This document shows, one piece after another, positions 1 to 7,362 of a stretch of 27,932 nucleotides of DNA. The DNA is taken from the IMG/VR virus record IMGVR_UViG_3300025785_000069, positions 1 to 27,932 of that record. The stretch is one strand, 5' to 3'. Numbering within the stretch: the stretch's first letter is position 1; each line of letters opens with the position of its first letter. The translations under genes and the position numbers were made by a program. The stretch is from a virus. Below the pieces are notes generated by a model, which ran no database searches, was not told the DNA's origin, and saw only the letters and a program-made list of their open reading frames with translations.

Positions 1-1355
1 CTTTTGATTCGGCCGTTTCTTTGAACGGATAGGCCAGCACTCCAAGGAAGATCATAGTTAATCAGTAGGTTTGCGTTTGGTAAATCTACACCATAACCTC
101 CAGCATCCGAGGATATGAATACACGACACGCTGGGTCGGTAAGAAACTTCTCTTTACTGGCTTCTTTCTCTTTGGCATCCATCGATCCCGTATACAGGGT
201 TCCTCCTACCAAGTCTTGAATTTTTTTAAGCATCCCTACATAAGATGTAAAGATAACTACTTTGGAATCTGGATCTGTATCTAGATGATCTTCTACATAT
301 GTCTTAAGTGCCATCAATTTATGTGATTTTTTAGATAGTAACAAGTCTCGTTCTTTTAGACTGTATGCATATGCACTACCTTCACCGTTTTGTTCTTTAA
401 ACTTTTGGGCGCTGTCTATTAGTAGTTCTGGATGATCACACAACATTCTTAGTGCGGTGATCTTGCTCATGATAGATCCGCGCATAGCATCTGCTGGTCC
501 ACTTTGTTTGCTCTCATGTCCATAGTGAGCCATCAAAGAAAAATTTGCACCAAGAAGTTGTTGCGCCTCTATTAACTCATTGCAAAGTTCTTCGGCAATA
601 TACTTGTAAAGTTTTTTACTGTCAGTATCAAACGGCACGACTATTGGGTCACGATAAATAGTGTCTGGAAGATATGGAGCGACATCTTCATCTGTCTGAG
701 TTTTACGCACAGACGCTTGTTGCACTTTCTCATGGAACAAAGGTAAGTTTCTATAGCGTTGTACACCACCAAAGTGATTGCGCACGATAAACGTCTGATC
801 AAATAGATCAAATCTTCCAAGTAGATTAGGATCAACAAACTGCATAATCGAGTACAGTTCTTCTGGGCGTCCGTTCTCAATAGGTGTACCAGTCAGCGCA
901 AACCTAACCTTTACATCCTTTGAAAGTTGTTTGACCTTCTTGGCCCTTTGGGAACGGAAGCCTTTTATCGCGGTTGCTTCGTCGCATACGACAGCATGCC
1001 ATTCAATCTTGCTAACAATATCCCAGTCATTAACTACGGCTTCATAGTTACAAATGATGTAGTCAGTGGATTCAACCCATTGTTTTTCTCTTTTTGATTT
1101 AGACCCATCTATAACGGTTGATGATGAATCAGAAAACTTTGCTATTTCTTTTTGCCACTGGTATTTTAAACTTGATAAACAGATAACTAATACTGGTTTT
1201 GTAATGTCTTGAGAGTCTCGCAAAGTTTCGATCGCTGCAATAGACATGGCTGTTTTACCAAGTCCCATCTCGTAAGCAACTAACATCTTTTTACGGTCAA
1301 CCATCTTGGCTACTGCCTCGACTTGATATGGTTTTAAAGATTTTTTAAAGGACAT
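1..1355 (-). CDS. SNF2-family DEAD/DEAH-like helicase, 3' end cut by window edge
   Basis: This is a superfamily 2 ATPase of the SNF2/helicase type, which remodels or unwinds DNA using ATP. The frame is open from the ATG at 1355 to the window edge, giving 451 residues with no stop. Visible motifs are Walker A GLGKT (residues 31-35), the DEAH-box variant VVCDEAT (122-128), motif III-like LTGTPIEN (154-161), and a C-terminal helicase half with VVIFTSY and the arginine-finger motif QRNGRIK (445-451) right at the edge. Little of the conserved core is missing. It is the last gene seen in the replication run and overlaps the preceding zinc-ribbon gene by 11 bases, so it is probably co-transcribed with the primase and DnaB genes. 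The family call is secure. The specific role (replication, recombination or host takeover) is inference. Confidence 0.9.
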   Translation of the reverse strand, partial: MSFKKSLKPYQVEAVAKMVDRKKMLVAYEMGLGKTAMSIAAIETLRDSQDITKPVLVICLSSLKYQWQKEIAKFSDSSSTVIDGSKSKREKQWVESTDYIICNYEAVVNDWDIVSKIEWHAVVCDEATAIKGFRSQRAKKVKQLSKDVKVRFALTGTPIENGRPEELYSIMQFVDPNLLGRFDLFDQTFIVRNHFGGVQRYRNLPLFHEKVQQASVRKTQTDEDVAPYLPDTIYRDPIVVPFDTDSKKLYKYIAEELCNELIEAQQLLGANFSLMAHYGHESKQSGPADAMRGSIMSKITALRMLCDHPELLIDSAQKFKEQNGEGSAYAYSLKERDLLLSKKSHKLMALKTYVEDHLDTDPDSKVVIFTSYVGMLKKIQDLVGGTLYTGSMDAKEKEASKEKFLTDPACRVFISSDAGGYGVDLPNANLLINYDLPWSAGLSVQRNGRIK

Positions 1356-1533
1356 TTTTATCAGGATTATCTACAGGTGTAGGAGTTGTGACCAGGGTGC
1401 CACAGTCATCGCACTCTGCATCTAAAAACCACATCGCTATATCGTAGTCTTCAAACATCGCTTTAATTCTAAAAACCAAATGACCACAGTTAGGGCAAGC
1501 ATGTGTAGGAACTCCGCGTGCGTCCAATGTCAT
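1345..1533 (-). CDS. Small zinc-ribbon protein
   Basis: The protein has 62 residues and two CxxC knuckles, CPNC (13-16) and CDDC (41-44), separated by about 24 residues. This is the usual spacing for a structural zinc ribbon. The start ATG overlaps the primase stop in an ATGA junction, and its own stop lies 11 bases inside the SNF2 helicase gene, so it is translationally embedded between the two. It has no catalytic residues and no membrane segment. Its position between primase and helicase suggests a small accessory protein of the replication complex or a nucleic-acid binding adaptor. That is inferred from context only. No named family was recognised. Confidence 0.75.
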   Translation of the reverse strand: MTLDARGVPTHACPNCGHLVFRIKAMFEDYDIAMWFLDAECDDCGTLVTTPTPVDNPDKNVL

Positions 1534-2459
1534 GCGTATGCCTCTTTGCCATAGATCATATGCTTGGCAGTCTCTAGCCCACGCTGTATCTGCTTCTCGC
1601 TCATGTCTCCGACATCTTTAACATCTATGCCAGCGTAGTTTAAGTAACGAAGATCAAATCCATACTTGCGTGAGAATCCCAGCATCTGCTCTGATGCTTT
1701 CTTTCCTGCCTGATCATTATCAAATGCAGAGATAATGCTTGTTGCTCGACGCATCAACTTGCCCTGCTCTTCGCTAATGATTGCTCCAAAGGTAGCGATA
1801 GCGTTGTAGCCAAGACCAGTAAGACGAACAGCATCTAGCGGAGACTCAACAACCCATAAAGGTACAGACTCATCAAGAATCTTTACTCCAAAAACTGTCT
1901 TCGATTTCTTTACTCCTGGTGGATAGTTCTTAAAGAATCGTCCTGTTGCGCCCTTTTCTTGCCATCCCCAAAGAGAAAAATCATTGGGCTCTCTGATTGG
2001 CAAAATCCATGCGCTGTTCTTGGCATCCCAAAGAACTCCGTGGGCGTTCACTGCTTCGCGTGTGAGGAATCTCTTCTTGAGTTCTATCTCTGGGGCGTCT
2101 GTAAAGACCGCTAGGCGAGCCTCTGACATCCCAATAGGTTCTTCTGGTGTTACGTACTGAGGGAGGTCTCTAAGGCGCTGCAAAAGGGTATCTAAAGGTA
2201 CTTCGCTCTTCTCTTTGAGGAAGTCTTGGATATCAAAGTGGTCAAGACCTTTTAGATCACGGACAAGGGTGTACATGTTGCCCTTATATCCACAAGAGAA
2301 ACAGAGATGTACACCTGTCTCCAGATTAACCCACCATGATGGGCTGTGGTCATCACTGCCCGTGCGAGTCTTGTGCATAGGGCATAGCCCATTAACTTCG
2401 TTGCCTCTCTGGGCAACCATGCTTACATCTAGGTTTAGTAAAACCTTTTCAACATCCAT
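1530..2459 (-). CDS. DNA primase (CHC2 zinc finger + TOPRIM)
   Basis: This is a DnaG-type primase that makes RNA primers for replication. At 309 residues it is shorter than cellular DnaG. An N-terminal CHC2-type zinc site is formed by C26, H29, C53 and C56, followed by a linker and a TOPRIM core with the conserved acidic motifs VVESPLDA (203-210) and AFDNDQAG (245-252), then KDVGDMS (281-287). There is no obvious C-terminal helicase-interaction domain. The start ATG shares one base with the DnaB-like gene stop (TAATG), which indicates coupled translation of helicase and primase. The four-base ATGA overlap to the zinc-ribbon gene continues the chain. Confidence 0.93.
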   Translation of the reverse strand: MDVEKVLLNLDVSMVAQRGNEVNGLCPMHKTRTGSDDHSPSWWVNLETGVHLCFSCGYKGNMYTLVRDLKGLDHFDIQDFLKEKSEVPLDTLLQRLRDLPQYVTPEEPIGMSEARLAVFTDAPEIELKKRFLTREAVNAHGVLWDAKNSAWILPIREPNDFSLWGWQEKGATGRFFKNYPPGVKKSKTVFGVKILDESVPLWVVESPLDAVRLTGLGYNAIATFGAIISEEQGKLMRRATSIISAFDNDQAGKKASEQMLGFSRKYGFDLRYLNYAGIDVKDVGDMSEKQIQRGLETAKHMIYGKEAYA

Positions 2460-3712
2460 TAGCGATTAGCCATGTGCTTAAGACAGAATGAACACTTGGA
2501 CATTTCATCTTCGTCATGGAAGCATCCTGTTTCCCAGTTCCATGTGATCGGTGTCTCTGTTGGTGGGCAGTTACGGCTTGAGACAATGCGAAGTTTTCTT
2601 ACTTCTTCATCTTCTTCTACAGGTTCTAATCCCAAGATAACGTCAGAATCTTGGAAGAACGAAGACGAGTAACCGATGGAATCAGCAGTCACTTTTCCAC
2701 CGCGCATCTTCCATAGCAAAGTCTGTGTTGTAATAATTACGGGTTTGTTAATCTTCTGAGCCAAGCGCTTAAGACCACGAGTGATATTAGTAATTGCTTG
2801 AGGTGTATTCATTTCACCAGATATTTCATCAAGCATCAAATATACACCATCAACAAACACCACATCAGGTTTTGTCTGTTGGATCTTTGCTGCTAAAGAT
2901 GACACTGTCAATCCATTAACAGCATCTACAAGATGAAATGATTGCATATTTTCAATCTTGTTGAGGGAAGAAACATAGCGAGCATCTTCTGCTGGAGTTA
3001 ACTTACCTCTACGCAAACGAGTGTGAGAGATATTTGCACGAATGGAGTCGTGTCGCTGTTGCTGTTCTTTGTTGTTCATCTCAAATGATTGAAACATAGG
3101 AACTTTACCTTGTTCATGAATATTGATAGCAATCTTTAATGCGATCTGTGATTTACCAGTCTTTGGTGGTGCAATGATGGTGATCAATTGACCGCCCTGT
3201 AAACCAGCAGTTGCTTCATCAATCTTTTCAAACCCTGTAGGTATACCTAAGAACTCTTGGTTCTTTAATGACTGGTATTCCTTGTACCGTTCTTCAACAT
3301 TCTTTGACAAGTCCATCTCGTGAGTGCCGAGAACACCTTGTTCGTTAACACGAGTAAGAGTTCCCTCCATAGCAATGAGGGCTGCTTCATGGTTGTTTTC
3401 TTGCAGGTTCTCAATCGCTGCTTCCAGTCCTTGACGAGTAAGTAAATTGCGACGGAAGGTAACCATCGTGTCCAACAAGTAATCGATGGTGTCTTCAACA
3501 TCTAATACTTTGTAATTGGGGTAGTGGTCTTTAACTACTACTGCTGTAGGTACTTCGTTGTATTCGTTGTAATGGGAGATAACAAATTCCCACACACGAC
3601 GATTATCATCGTCAAGAAACCAATTTGCTTTTACATCACGTTGAAGGGCGGGGATTATGTCTCTGTCACGAATGACTTTACTGACTAAACGGTGTTCATT
3701 ATCTGCTGCCAT
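2459..3712 (-). CDS. DnaB-like replicative helicase
   Basis: This is a RecA-fold hexameric helicase of the DnaB/gp41 type (417 residues) that unwinds the fork and partners with the primase encoded next. Residues 1-120 are helical, like a DnaB N-terminal domain. The ATPase core has Walker A APPKTGKS (181-188), an SFEM segment (209-212), Walker B VVFVDGVYLM (284-293) and a sensor-type glutamine in ITTQT (327-331). The C-terminus carries a short CSFC motif (407-410), unusual for the family and possibly metal-binding. A strong AGGAGGGG ribosome site lies just before the ATG at 3712. One base of the stop is shared with the primase start. Confidence 0.92.
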   Translation of the reverse strand: MAADNEHRLVSKVIRDRDIIPALQRDVKANWFLDDDNRRVWEFVISHYNEYNEVPTAVVVKDHYPNYKVLDVEDTIDYLLDTMVTFRRNLLTRQGLEAAIENLQENNHEAALIAMEGTLTRVNEQGVLGTHEMDLSKNVEERYKEYQSLKNQEFLGIPTGFEKIDEATAGLQGGQLITIIAPPKTGKSQIALKIAINIHEQGKVPMFQSFEMNNKEQQQRHDSIRANISHTRLRRGKLTPAEDARYVSSLNKIENMQSFHLVDAVNGLTVSSLAAKIQQTKPDVVFVDGVYLMLDEISGEMNTPQAITNITRGLKRLAQKINKPVIITTQTLLWKMRGGKVTADSIGYSSSFFQDSDVILGLEPVEEDEEVRKLRIVSSRNCPPTETPITWNWETGCFHDEDEMSKCSFCLKHMANR

Positions 3713-3722
3713 CGCGCCCCTC

Positions 3723-4139
3723 CTACAGGTTTTCTAGTTCTACTCCCCATGACCCGTACCGAGCGACTCTACCAGGTAAATCAATCACACCTTTAAAGTT
3801 TGCTCTGTAGGGAAGATCATCAATAAAGTTATCGATGTCCGTATACAGTTCCGCGTAGTTAAACGGGTTTGCACCTCGTCTATCTAGCCTAGCCATAAAA
3901 CTATCTAAATGTTGCTGAGTCCAGTCATCAGATTCATACGCTGCTAACTCTAATGACAGACCATATTTATTTCCTAAATCCCACAACTGCTTCAATGCTA
4001 ACGCATTAAGTCTTGTTATCTTTCTTTCTTGTGTAGTCCTAAGTAATTTTTTTGTATCCACCATCTCGCTGACAGCCACAACATCAATAAGGACAATAAT
4101 GCGAGGAGGCGTTTCGTTCGAGATGTCACCATTTTTCAT
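3723..4139 (-). CDS. Unknown protein, possible HAD-like fold
   Basis: This 138-residue soluble protein lies between a SWIM zinc-finger gene (ATGA overlap at 4136-4139) and the DnaB-like helicase (10-base gap). It has a hydrophobic strand ending in aspartate near the N-terminus (IIVLID, residues 14-19), a central helical region, and a C-terminal FIDDLPYR segment followed by strand-rich sequence with RYGSWGVEL. This arrangement recalls HAD-superfamily hydrolases such as phage deoxyribonucleotidases, where an early Asp and a late DD pair bind the metal. The second Asp of the canonical DxD motif is not evident. The fold call is therefore weak, and a Rossmann-like protein without hydrolase activity is equally possible. 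Confidence 0.55.
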   Translation of the reverse strand: MKNGDISNETPPRIIVLIDVVAVSEMVDTKKLLRTTQERKITRLNALALKQLWDLGNKYGLSLELAAYESDDWTQQHLDSFMARLDRRGANPFNYAELYTDIDNFIDDLPYRANFKGVIDLPGRVARYGSWGVELENL

Positions 4140-4444
4140 ATAACCTCAATAGTAGAGTACTTTAAAATCAACTCTCTAAAGCGTACTGGATCATCAATTG
4201 CATCAGCAACAACTTCTTCACTTACACCTTTAGGAATGCTGATTGCGTAATGACCATTGTTAATTCTGCTCTTAATGTTTACATACTGGGTGTGCTTGCA
4301 TGATCCGCGCTTCTTCCACACAGGGCATGTGCATCTGGTGTCTTTACTTTCAGTGTCAATCTCGACCTCAAAAACCCCAGCACCTTGAGGAGATATGAAC
4401 AGTTGAATTGTCCGCCAACTGGTATCCATACTCATCCCCTTCAT
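4136..4444 (-). CDS. SWIM-type zinc-finger protein
   Basis: This 102-residue protein has a SWIM signature CxCx(8)CxH: C38, C40, C49 and H51, with basic residues between them. SWIM zinc fingers usually occur as modules of larger DNA-binding or recombination proteins such as SNF2 helicases and Rad51 partners. Here the finger stands alone with short flanking strands and helices. The gene starts inside the stop of the DnaC-like loader (ATGA overlap, 4441-4444) and ends overlapping the next start, so it is translated with the replication genes. A second in-frame ATG lies 12 bases downstream. A DNA-binding or protein-bridging role is inferred from motif and context. Confidence 0.75.
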   Translation of the reverse strand: MKGMSMDTSWRTIQLFISPQGAGVFEVEIDTESKDTRCTCPVWKKRGSCKHTQYVNIKSRINNGHYAISIPKGVSEEVVADAIDDPVRFRELILKYSTIEVI

Positions 4445-5157
4445 TCTTGGCCTCGTCGATCTGAGCCAACGATGGGAACTCGTACAAAGGCTTCTTGGGC
4501 AAAACTTGCCATAGCCTCTGAGTAGTTTGCTTCCCAGTTCTCAAGTTTAACATTTGTCGTCACAATTGTTGGTAAAGCCTTGTCATATCTCAAACGAAGA
4601 ATTTCATCAAAAGAAGCATCGTCATACTTTGAACCGTACTCTTTGCCTAGATCATCGATGATAAGAATTCGCACATTTAACCAGTCAAACCGAGATCTTC
4701 CATGTAAGCCATCAATTCGGTCAGTAACACTGTGGTCAGTTTCCTGGTCAAAGGTTGACTTCTTTAGTGAGAGAAACTCTGGGTAAGTTAAGTAGTGGAT
4801 AGGGCGAAAACTCATACCAAAATCAGAGTTCTTAATTCCAAAGGCATGGCACAAAGCCGCATCATCATCAGGAAGTCTGCGGATAACTTCCATGGCTGCA
4901 ACAACTGCGTGAGTTGTCTTACCGATACCAGGCCCTCCGTCAAGGAGAAGACCAACGCCAGTAGTTCCTAAGTTCCCAATGTTCTTAATGACTTGGCCTT
5001 CAATAACCATGTCAATCCAATCACTGATCTCTGCTGGAAAATATCCAGCCTTTTCAATGATGTCGCTAGGTTCTAAGCCTAGAAATCGTGTTGGGATATT
5101 AGAGGTGCGAAGTAACCAGTGCCTCTTCAAAGAAGAGAGTTGAGTGATGTCGTACAT
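4441..5157 (-). CDS. DnaC-like helicase loader (AAA+ ATPase)
   Basis: This AAA+ ATPase of the DnaC/IstB type (238 residues) is expected to load the DnaB-like helicase onto single-stranded DNA. Motifs seen are Walker A GGPGIGKTT (74-82), Walker B ILIIDDLGKEY (164-174) and sensor I TIVTTN (197-202). Arginines at 226 and 234-235 near the C-terminus could serve as arginine finger or sensor II. The size matches phage helicase loaders. The gene starts immediately after the stop of the preceding beta-rich gene, with AAGG in the upstream coding end as a likely ribosome site. IstB of transposons is related, but the replication neighbourhood supports the loader role. Confidence 0.88.
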   Translation of the reverse strand: MYDITQLSSLKRHWLLRTSNIPTRFLGLEPSDIIEKAGYFPAEISDWIDMVIEGQVIKNIGNLGTTGVGLLLDGGPGIGKTTHAVVAAMEVIRRLPDDDAALCHAFGIKNSDFGMSFRPIHYLTYPEFLSLKKSTFDQETDHSVTDRIDGLHGRSRFDWLNVRILIIDDLGKEYGSKYDDASFDEILRLRYDKALPTIVTTNVKLENWEANYSEAMASFAQEAFVRVPIVGSDRRGQE

Positions 5158-5436
5158 TTACGCCTTAAAGGTTAGTTCGCCAGCAAATGAAACTACTTTG
5201 CCTGCAGCGTCAACTTTCTCTCCAGCAATCATCTTCACGCTTTTACGAGGAGTTAGTTCAAGAACCTTTGATTTAATCCAACGCTTACCTGCTGATGCGT
5301 TTTTCCATGCAGTTGACAAAATGATTTCAGCAGTTCCATCTTCTCCTACCACAGAGACAAATGCCATCCATCCTCCACCTTGTTCTGTGTTGAGTGTGAG
5401 ATCTGCGGTGAACTTCTTAGTTACTTTCTTAGCCAT
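5158..5436 (-). CDS. Beta-rich protein of unknown function
   Basis: The protein has 92 residues starting MAKKVTKKFT. The ATG at 5436 is preferred over upstream in-frame starts because GAGGAG lies seven bases before it and because the upstream reading would overlap a long stretch of the winged-helix gene. The sequence alternates polar and hydrophobic residues, which suggests several beta strands, and has a basic N-terminus and basic centre. No catalytic or metal motif is visible. Size and position beside the helicase loader could fit a small DNA-binding protein, for example an OB-like single-strand binder. No diagnostic residues support that, so it is left unassigned. Confidence 0.7.
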   Translation of the reverse strand: MAKKVTKKFTADLTLNTEQGGGWMAFVSVVGEDGTAEIILSTAWKNASAGKRWIKSKVLELTPRKSVKMIAGEKVDAAGKVVSFAGELTFKA

Positions 5437-5513
5437 GTTGCTCCTCGTGTTATTAAGTGTGTTGCTGCTGATGTAATTAAAACTACTAATACGTATCCAA
5501 ATACTTCTCTCAT
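5421..5513 (-). CDS. Candidate 30-residue membrane microprotein
   Basis: This short ORF starts at an ATG overlapping the stop of the winged-helix gene (ATGA, 5510-5513) and ends 16 bases inside the next gene in another frame. GGAG stands seven bases before the ATG, better than many longer genes here. The peptide begins MREVFGYVLVVLITSAATHL and continues with ITR and a short basic tail. That gives one hydrophobic stretch (about residues 5-22) flanked by charged residues, as in single-span membrane microproteins. It also fills the otherwise empty 73 bases between its neighbours. It could instead be a translational coupler whose product is irrelevant. Confidence 0.45.
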   Translation of the reverse strand: MREVFGYVLVVLITSAATHLITRGATWLRK

Positions 5514-6487
5514 TTGTTTGCTCCTTTGAGCCGCAATTCGTGGCGTTGCATCTGTGCACGACCTGACATGGTGTTTTGGAATGTGCGACCATCGCTGGCA
5601 GTGAGGACACTAGCAGATGCTTTTGGAGTTTCGTCAAACTCTTTGCTGGCGATCCGTGGAAGACCAAGGTTCTGGCGTGCTTGGTTCATCTTGGTTCGAA
5701 ACGATGCAAGGAAGCGCTTGTACAAATACGGAGCCTCATCTCCAACGTCTGTAAAGTTGCGTTCATCCGCCATGAAGAGGCGGAGAAGTTCTAACTCTAG
5801 GAGTGGTGTGGTTTGGTATTGGGTTCTGAACTTGGCAAGGGCTCCTGAGAGTTGCTTGACGTTGACTGTTCCTGGTAGGAGTGGGAACTTCTTGCCAACT
5901 CTGTAAGAGAACTCAGCAGCGACGTCCATGGCAGTCCACTCATGCTCTGGTCGCTTTCCACGGGTTCTTGGATCGTTCTTTCGGATCTTAGGCTGTGGCG
6001 CATCCCTGTCCTCAACAAGGCCAAAGCCTGCAAGATCTTCGCCATCGTCGTAGCCTTTCATTGGGATAAGGATTTCCCTTCGAATCTTTGATTCAGAATA
6101 TTTTAATTTATTACTATTTGTAGTATTACTACTAGGTACTAGTTGTATATCTGTAATATTACTATCTGAACTATTGATCACCTTATCAGGTGAGGATGGG
6201 TAATCTACCGTCAGTTCAGATGGGTAATCTACCGTCAGTTGGTAGACGTTCTTGCCCTTGTATCCGTTGGCTCTTTTGGTGTTGACCACGGTCAAGAACC
6301 CCTTGGCTTGTAGGGCTTTAATGGCATCTCTAACGGTTCTGTCACTAGATTTGCCAGTCTGACTACCCAACTCGGCTACAGAGGCCTGTAAACGGCCGTC
6401 AGCGCCCGAATTCAGGCACATAAAGGCCAGGAGTCGGAACTGGTAATCGGTGATGTCAGCGGAATAAGCGCCCTCAGGGATTTGCAC
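5510..6487 (-). CDS. Winged-helix DNA-binding protein, candidate replication initiator
   Basis: This protein has about 325 residues and starts with GTG at 6487, which has GAGGAG about a dozen bases upstream inside the end of the preceding gene. Residues about 12-85 look like a winged helix-turn-helix: a helical start, TGKSSDRTVRDAIKALQAKG as recognition region, then a beta wing. A Ser/Asn-rich linker (about 95-130) carries an eight-residue duplication (LTVDYPS at 84-90 and 92-98). A second helical domain (about 180-270) follows, then a basic tail. The order winged-helix protein, DnaC-like loader, DnaB-like helicase, primase resembles phage initiator/loader cassettes. The initiator role is inferred from that order; a transcription regulator is the alternative. 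Confidence 0.75.
   Translation of the reverse strand: MQIPEGAYSADITDYQFRLLAFMCLNSGADGRLQASVAELGSQTGKSSDRTVRDAIKALQAKGFLTVVNTKRANGYKGKNVYQLTVDYPSELTVDYPSSPDKVINSSDSNITDIQLVPSSNTTNSNKLKYSESKIRREILIPMKGYDDGEDLAGFGLVEDRDAPQPKIRKNDPRTRGKRPEHEWTAMDVAAEFSYRVGKKFPLLPGTVNVKQLSGALAKFRTQYQTTPLLELELLRLFMADERNFTDVGDEAPYLYKRFLASFRTKMNQARQNLGLPRIASKEFDETPKASASVLTASDGRTFQNTMSGRAQMQRHELRLKGANK
6195..6240. repeat. 24-bp tandem duplication inside the winged-helix gene
   Basis: A 22-base unit occurs twice, at 6195-6216 and 6219-6240, identical and separated by two bases, so the period is 24 bases. It stays in frame and doubles the peptide LTVDYPS at the end of the DNA-binding domain. Identity at third codon positions suggests a recent slippage or recombination event. 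Confidence 0.9.
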
Positions 6488-6496
6488 GGGCGCAGA

Positions 6497-7081
6497 CTAC
6501 TCCTCAAACGGGTCGATGTCGTTGCGACCTTCTAGGTTGTCCAGGTGAGCGTTGACTTCTTCGGTGAGCAGGGTTACCACCTTGGTGGTGATGTAGCCAG
6601 CCAACAAGTCCACAAGGCTCATGAAGGTGTCTTCGATCGCCTCCAGGATTTCGTCCTCATCAAGGTCTGGATCGCCATGGTCAATCTCAATCACATCTAA
6701 TCCGTCCATGATGTTCCATGTCTCTGCCCCATAGTCTTCTACGGAGTGTAGGACTGTGTGAGACTCTGGACTGTCATCCCATACGATGGCAAGAACGTCA
6801 TCAGGTATGTTGATCATCTTTACAACCTCTTTGATGGGGTTGTTTACCTTAGTAAAGTTCTTTGATCCGCTAAGGACAACATTTGTAAAGTCGCTGTTCT
6901 CTGAGAAATAGGCGTGAAACTCTAGGCCGTGTTTTTTAATGACATTCCATACGCTTTCAACAAATAACTTGTTAGAAGTGATTGGAAAAAGAATAAAAGG
7001 ATCGTCATACATAAGGACGAGTTCTTCAAGTCCTTCTGTCACATCGATGTTTTGAAAAGATACTACCGATATTCTTCTCAT
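6497..7081 (-). CDS. Acidic protein of unknown function
   Basis: The protein has 194 residues. The N-terminal two thirds alternate strands and helices (for example ISVVSFQNIDV, DPFILFPITS, DDVLAIVWDDSP), which suggests an alpha/beta, possibly Rossmann-like fold. The segment LAIVWDDSPESHTVLHSVEDY faintly recalls nucleotide-binding SLOG proteins, but the glycine motif is missing. A highly acidic stretch (about 135-147, GDPDLDEDEILEA) leads to a helical C-terminus. The ATG overlaps the stop of the small membrane protein gene by four bases. It lies between tail genes and replication genes, which gives no functional hint. No family was recognised. Confidence 0.7.
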   Translation of the reverse strand: MRRISVVSFQNIDVTEGLEELVLMYDDPFILFPITSNKLFVESVWNVIKKHGLEFHAYFSENSDFTNVVLSGSKNFTKVNNPIKEVVKMINIPDDVLAIVWDDSPESHTVLHSVEDYGAETWNIMDGLDVIEIDHGDPDLDEDEILEAIEDTFMSLVDLLAGYITTKVVTLLTEEVNAHLDNLEGRNDIDPFEE

Positions 7082-7353
7082 AGGCGTGGCAACTGTCGAC
7101 GCGCTTCAAAGACAACAGGCTTATTGAGGTACTTGTTAATCATCAAAGATAAGAATGATGCTGCAGGTACTGCAACAACTAATTTAAGATCCCAATATTT
7201 GAGAAGATAAAGTGCGCCAAGACTTAACGGCATTGGTAGGAGTTTATTAAGAAACGATTTATCTACAATTACGTAGGTAATCAAATCTAAAAACTCAATG
7301 GCGTATGTAACTGCCATTCCTGTAAGAATTACGGAGATTAGTAAGTTGACCAT
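7078..7353 (-). CDS. Small membrane protein, holin-like in layout
   Basis: This 91-residue protein has three hydrophobic stretches at about residues 3-30, 38-53 and 57-75 and a basic C-terminal tail (EARRQLPRL). Size, several membrane segments and a charged tail are the general layout of phage holins, and it lies directly after the last tail gene, a common place for lysis genes. No endolysin gene is adjacent in this window, and two or three predicted segments do not discriminate between holin and other small membrane proteins. It ends in an ATGA overlap with the next gene. Its ribosome site is weak, so expression may depend on coupling to the tail gene ten bases upstream. Confidence 0.65.
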   Translation of the reverse strand: MVNLLISVILTGMAVTYAIEFLDLITYVIVDKSFLNKLLPMPLSLGALYLLKYWDLKLVVAVPAASFLSLMINKYLNKPVVFEARRQLPRL

Positions 7354-7362
7354 GTCCGCATA

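Noticed and set aside
641-880. 79-codon minus-strand ORF inside the helicase region
   Set aside because: It is an alternative frame within the SNF2 gene, whose own frame is open over the full 451 codons with all motifs.
5158-5667. Longer version of the beta-rich gene starting at 5667
   Set aside because: The extra 77 residues lie antiparallel in no recognisable fold and overlap the winged-helix gene. GAGGAG before the ATG at 5436 marks the real start.
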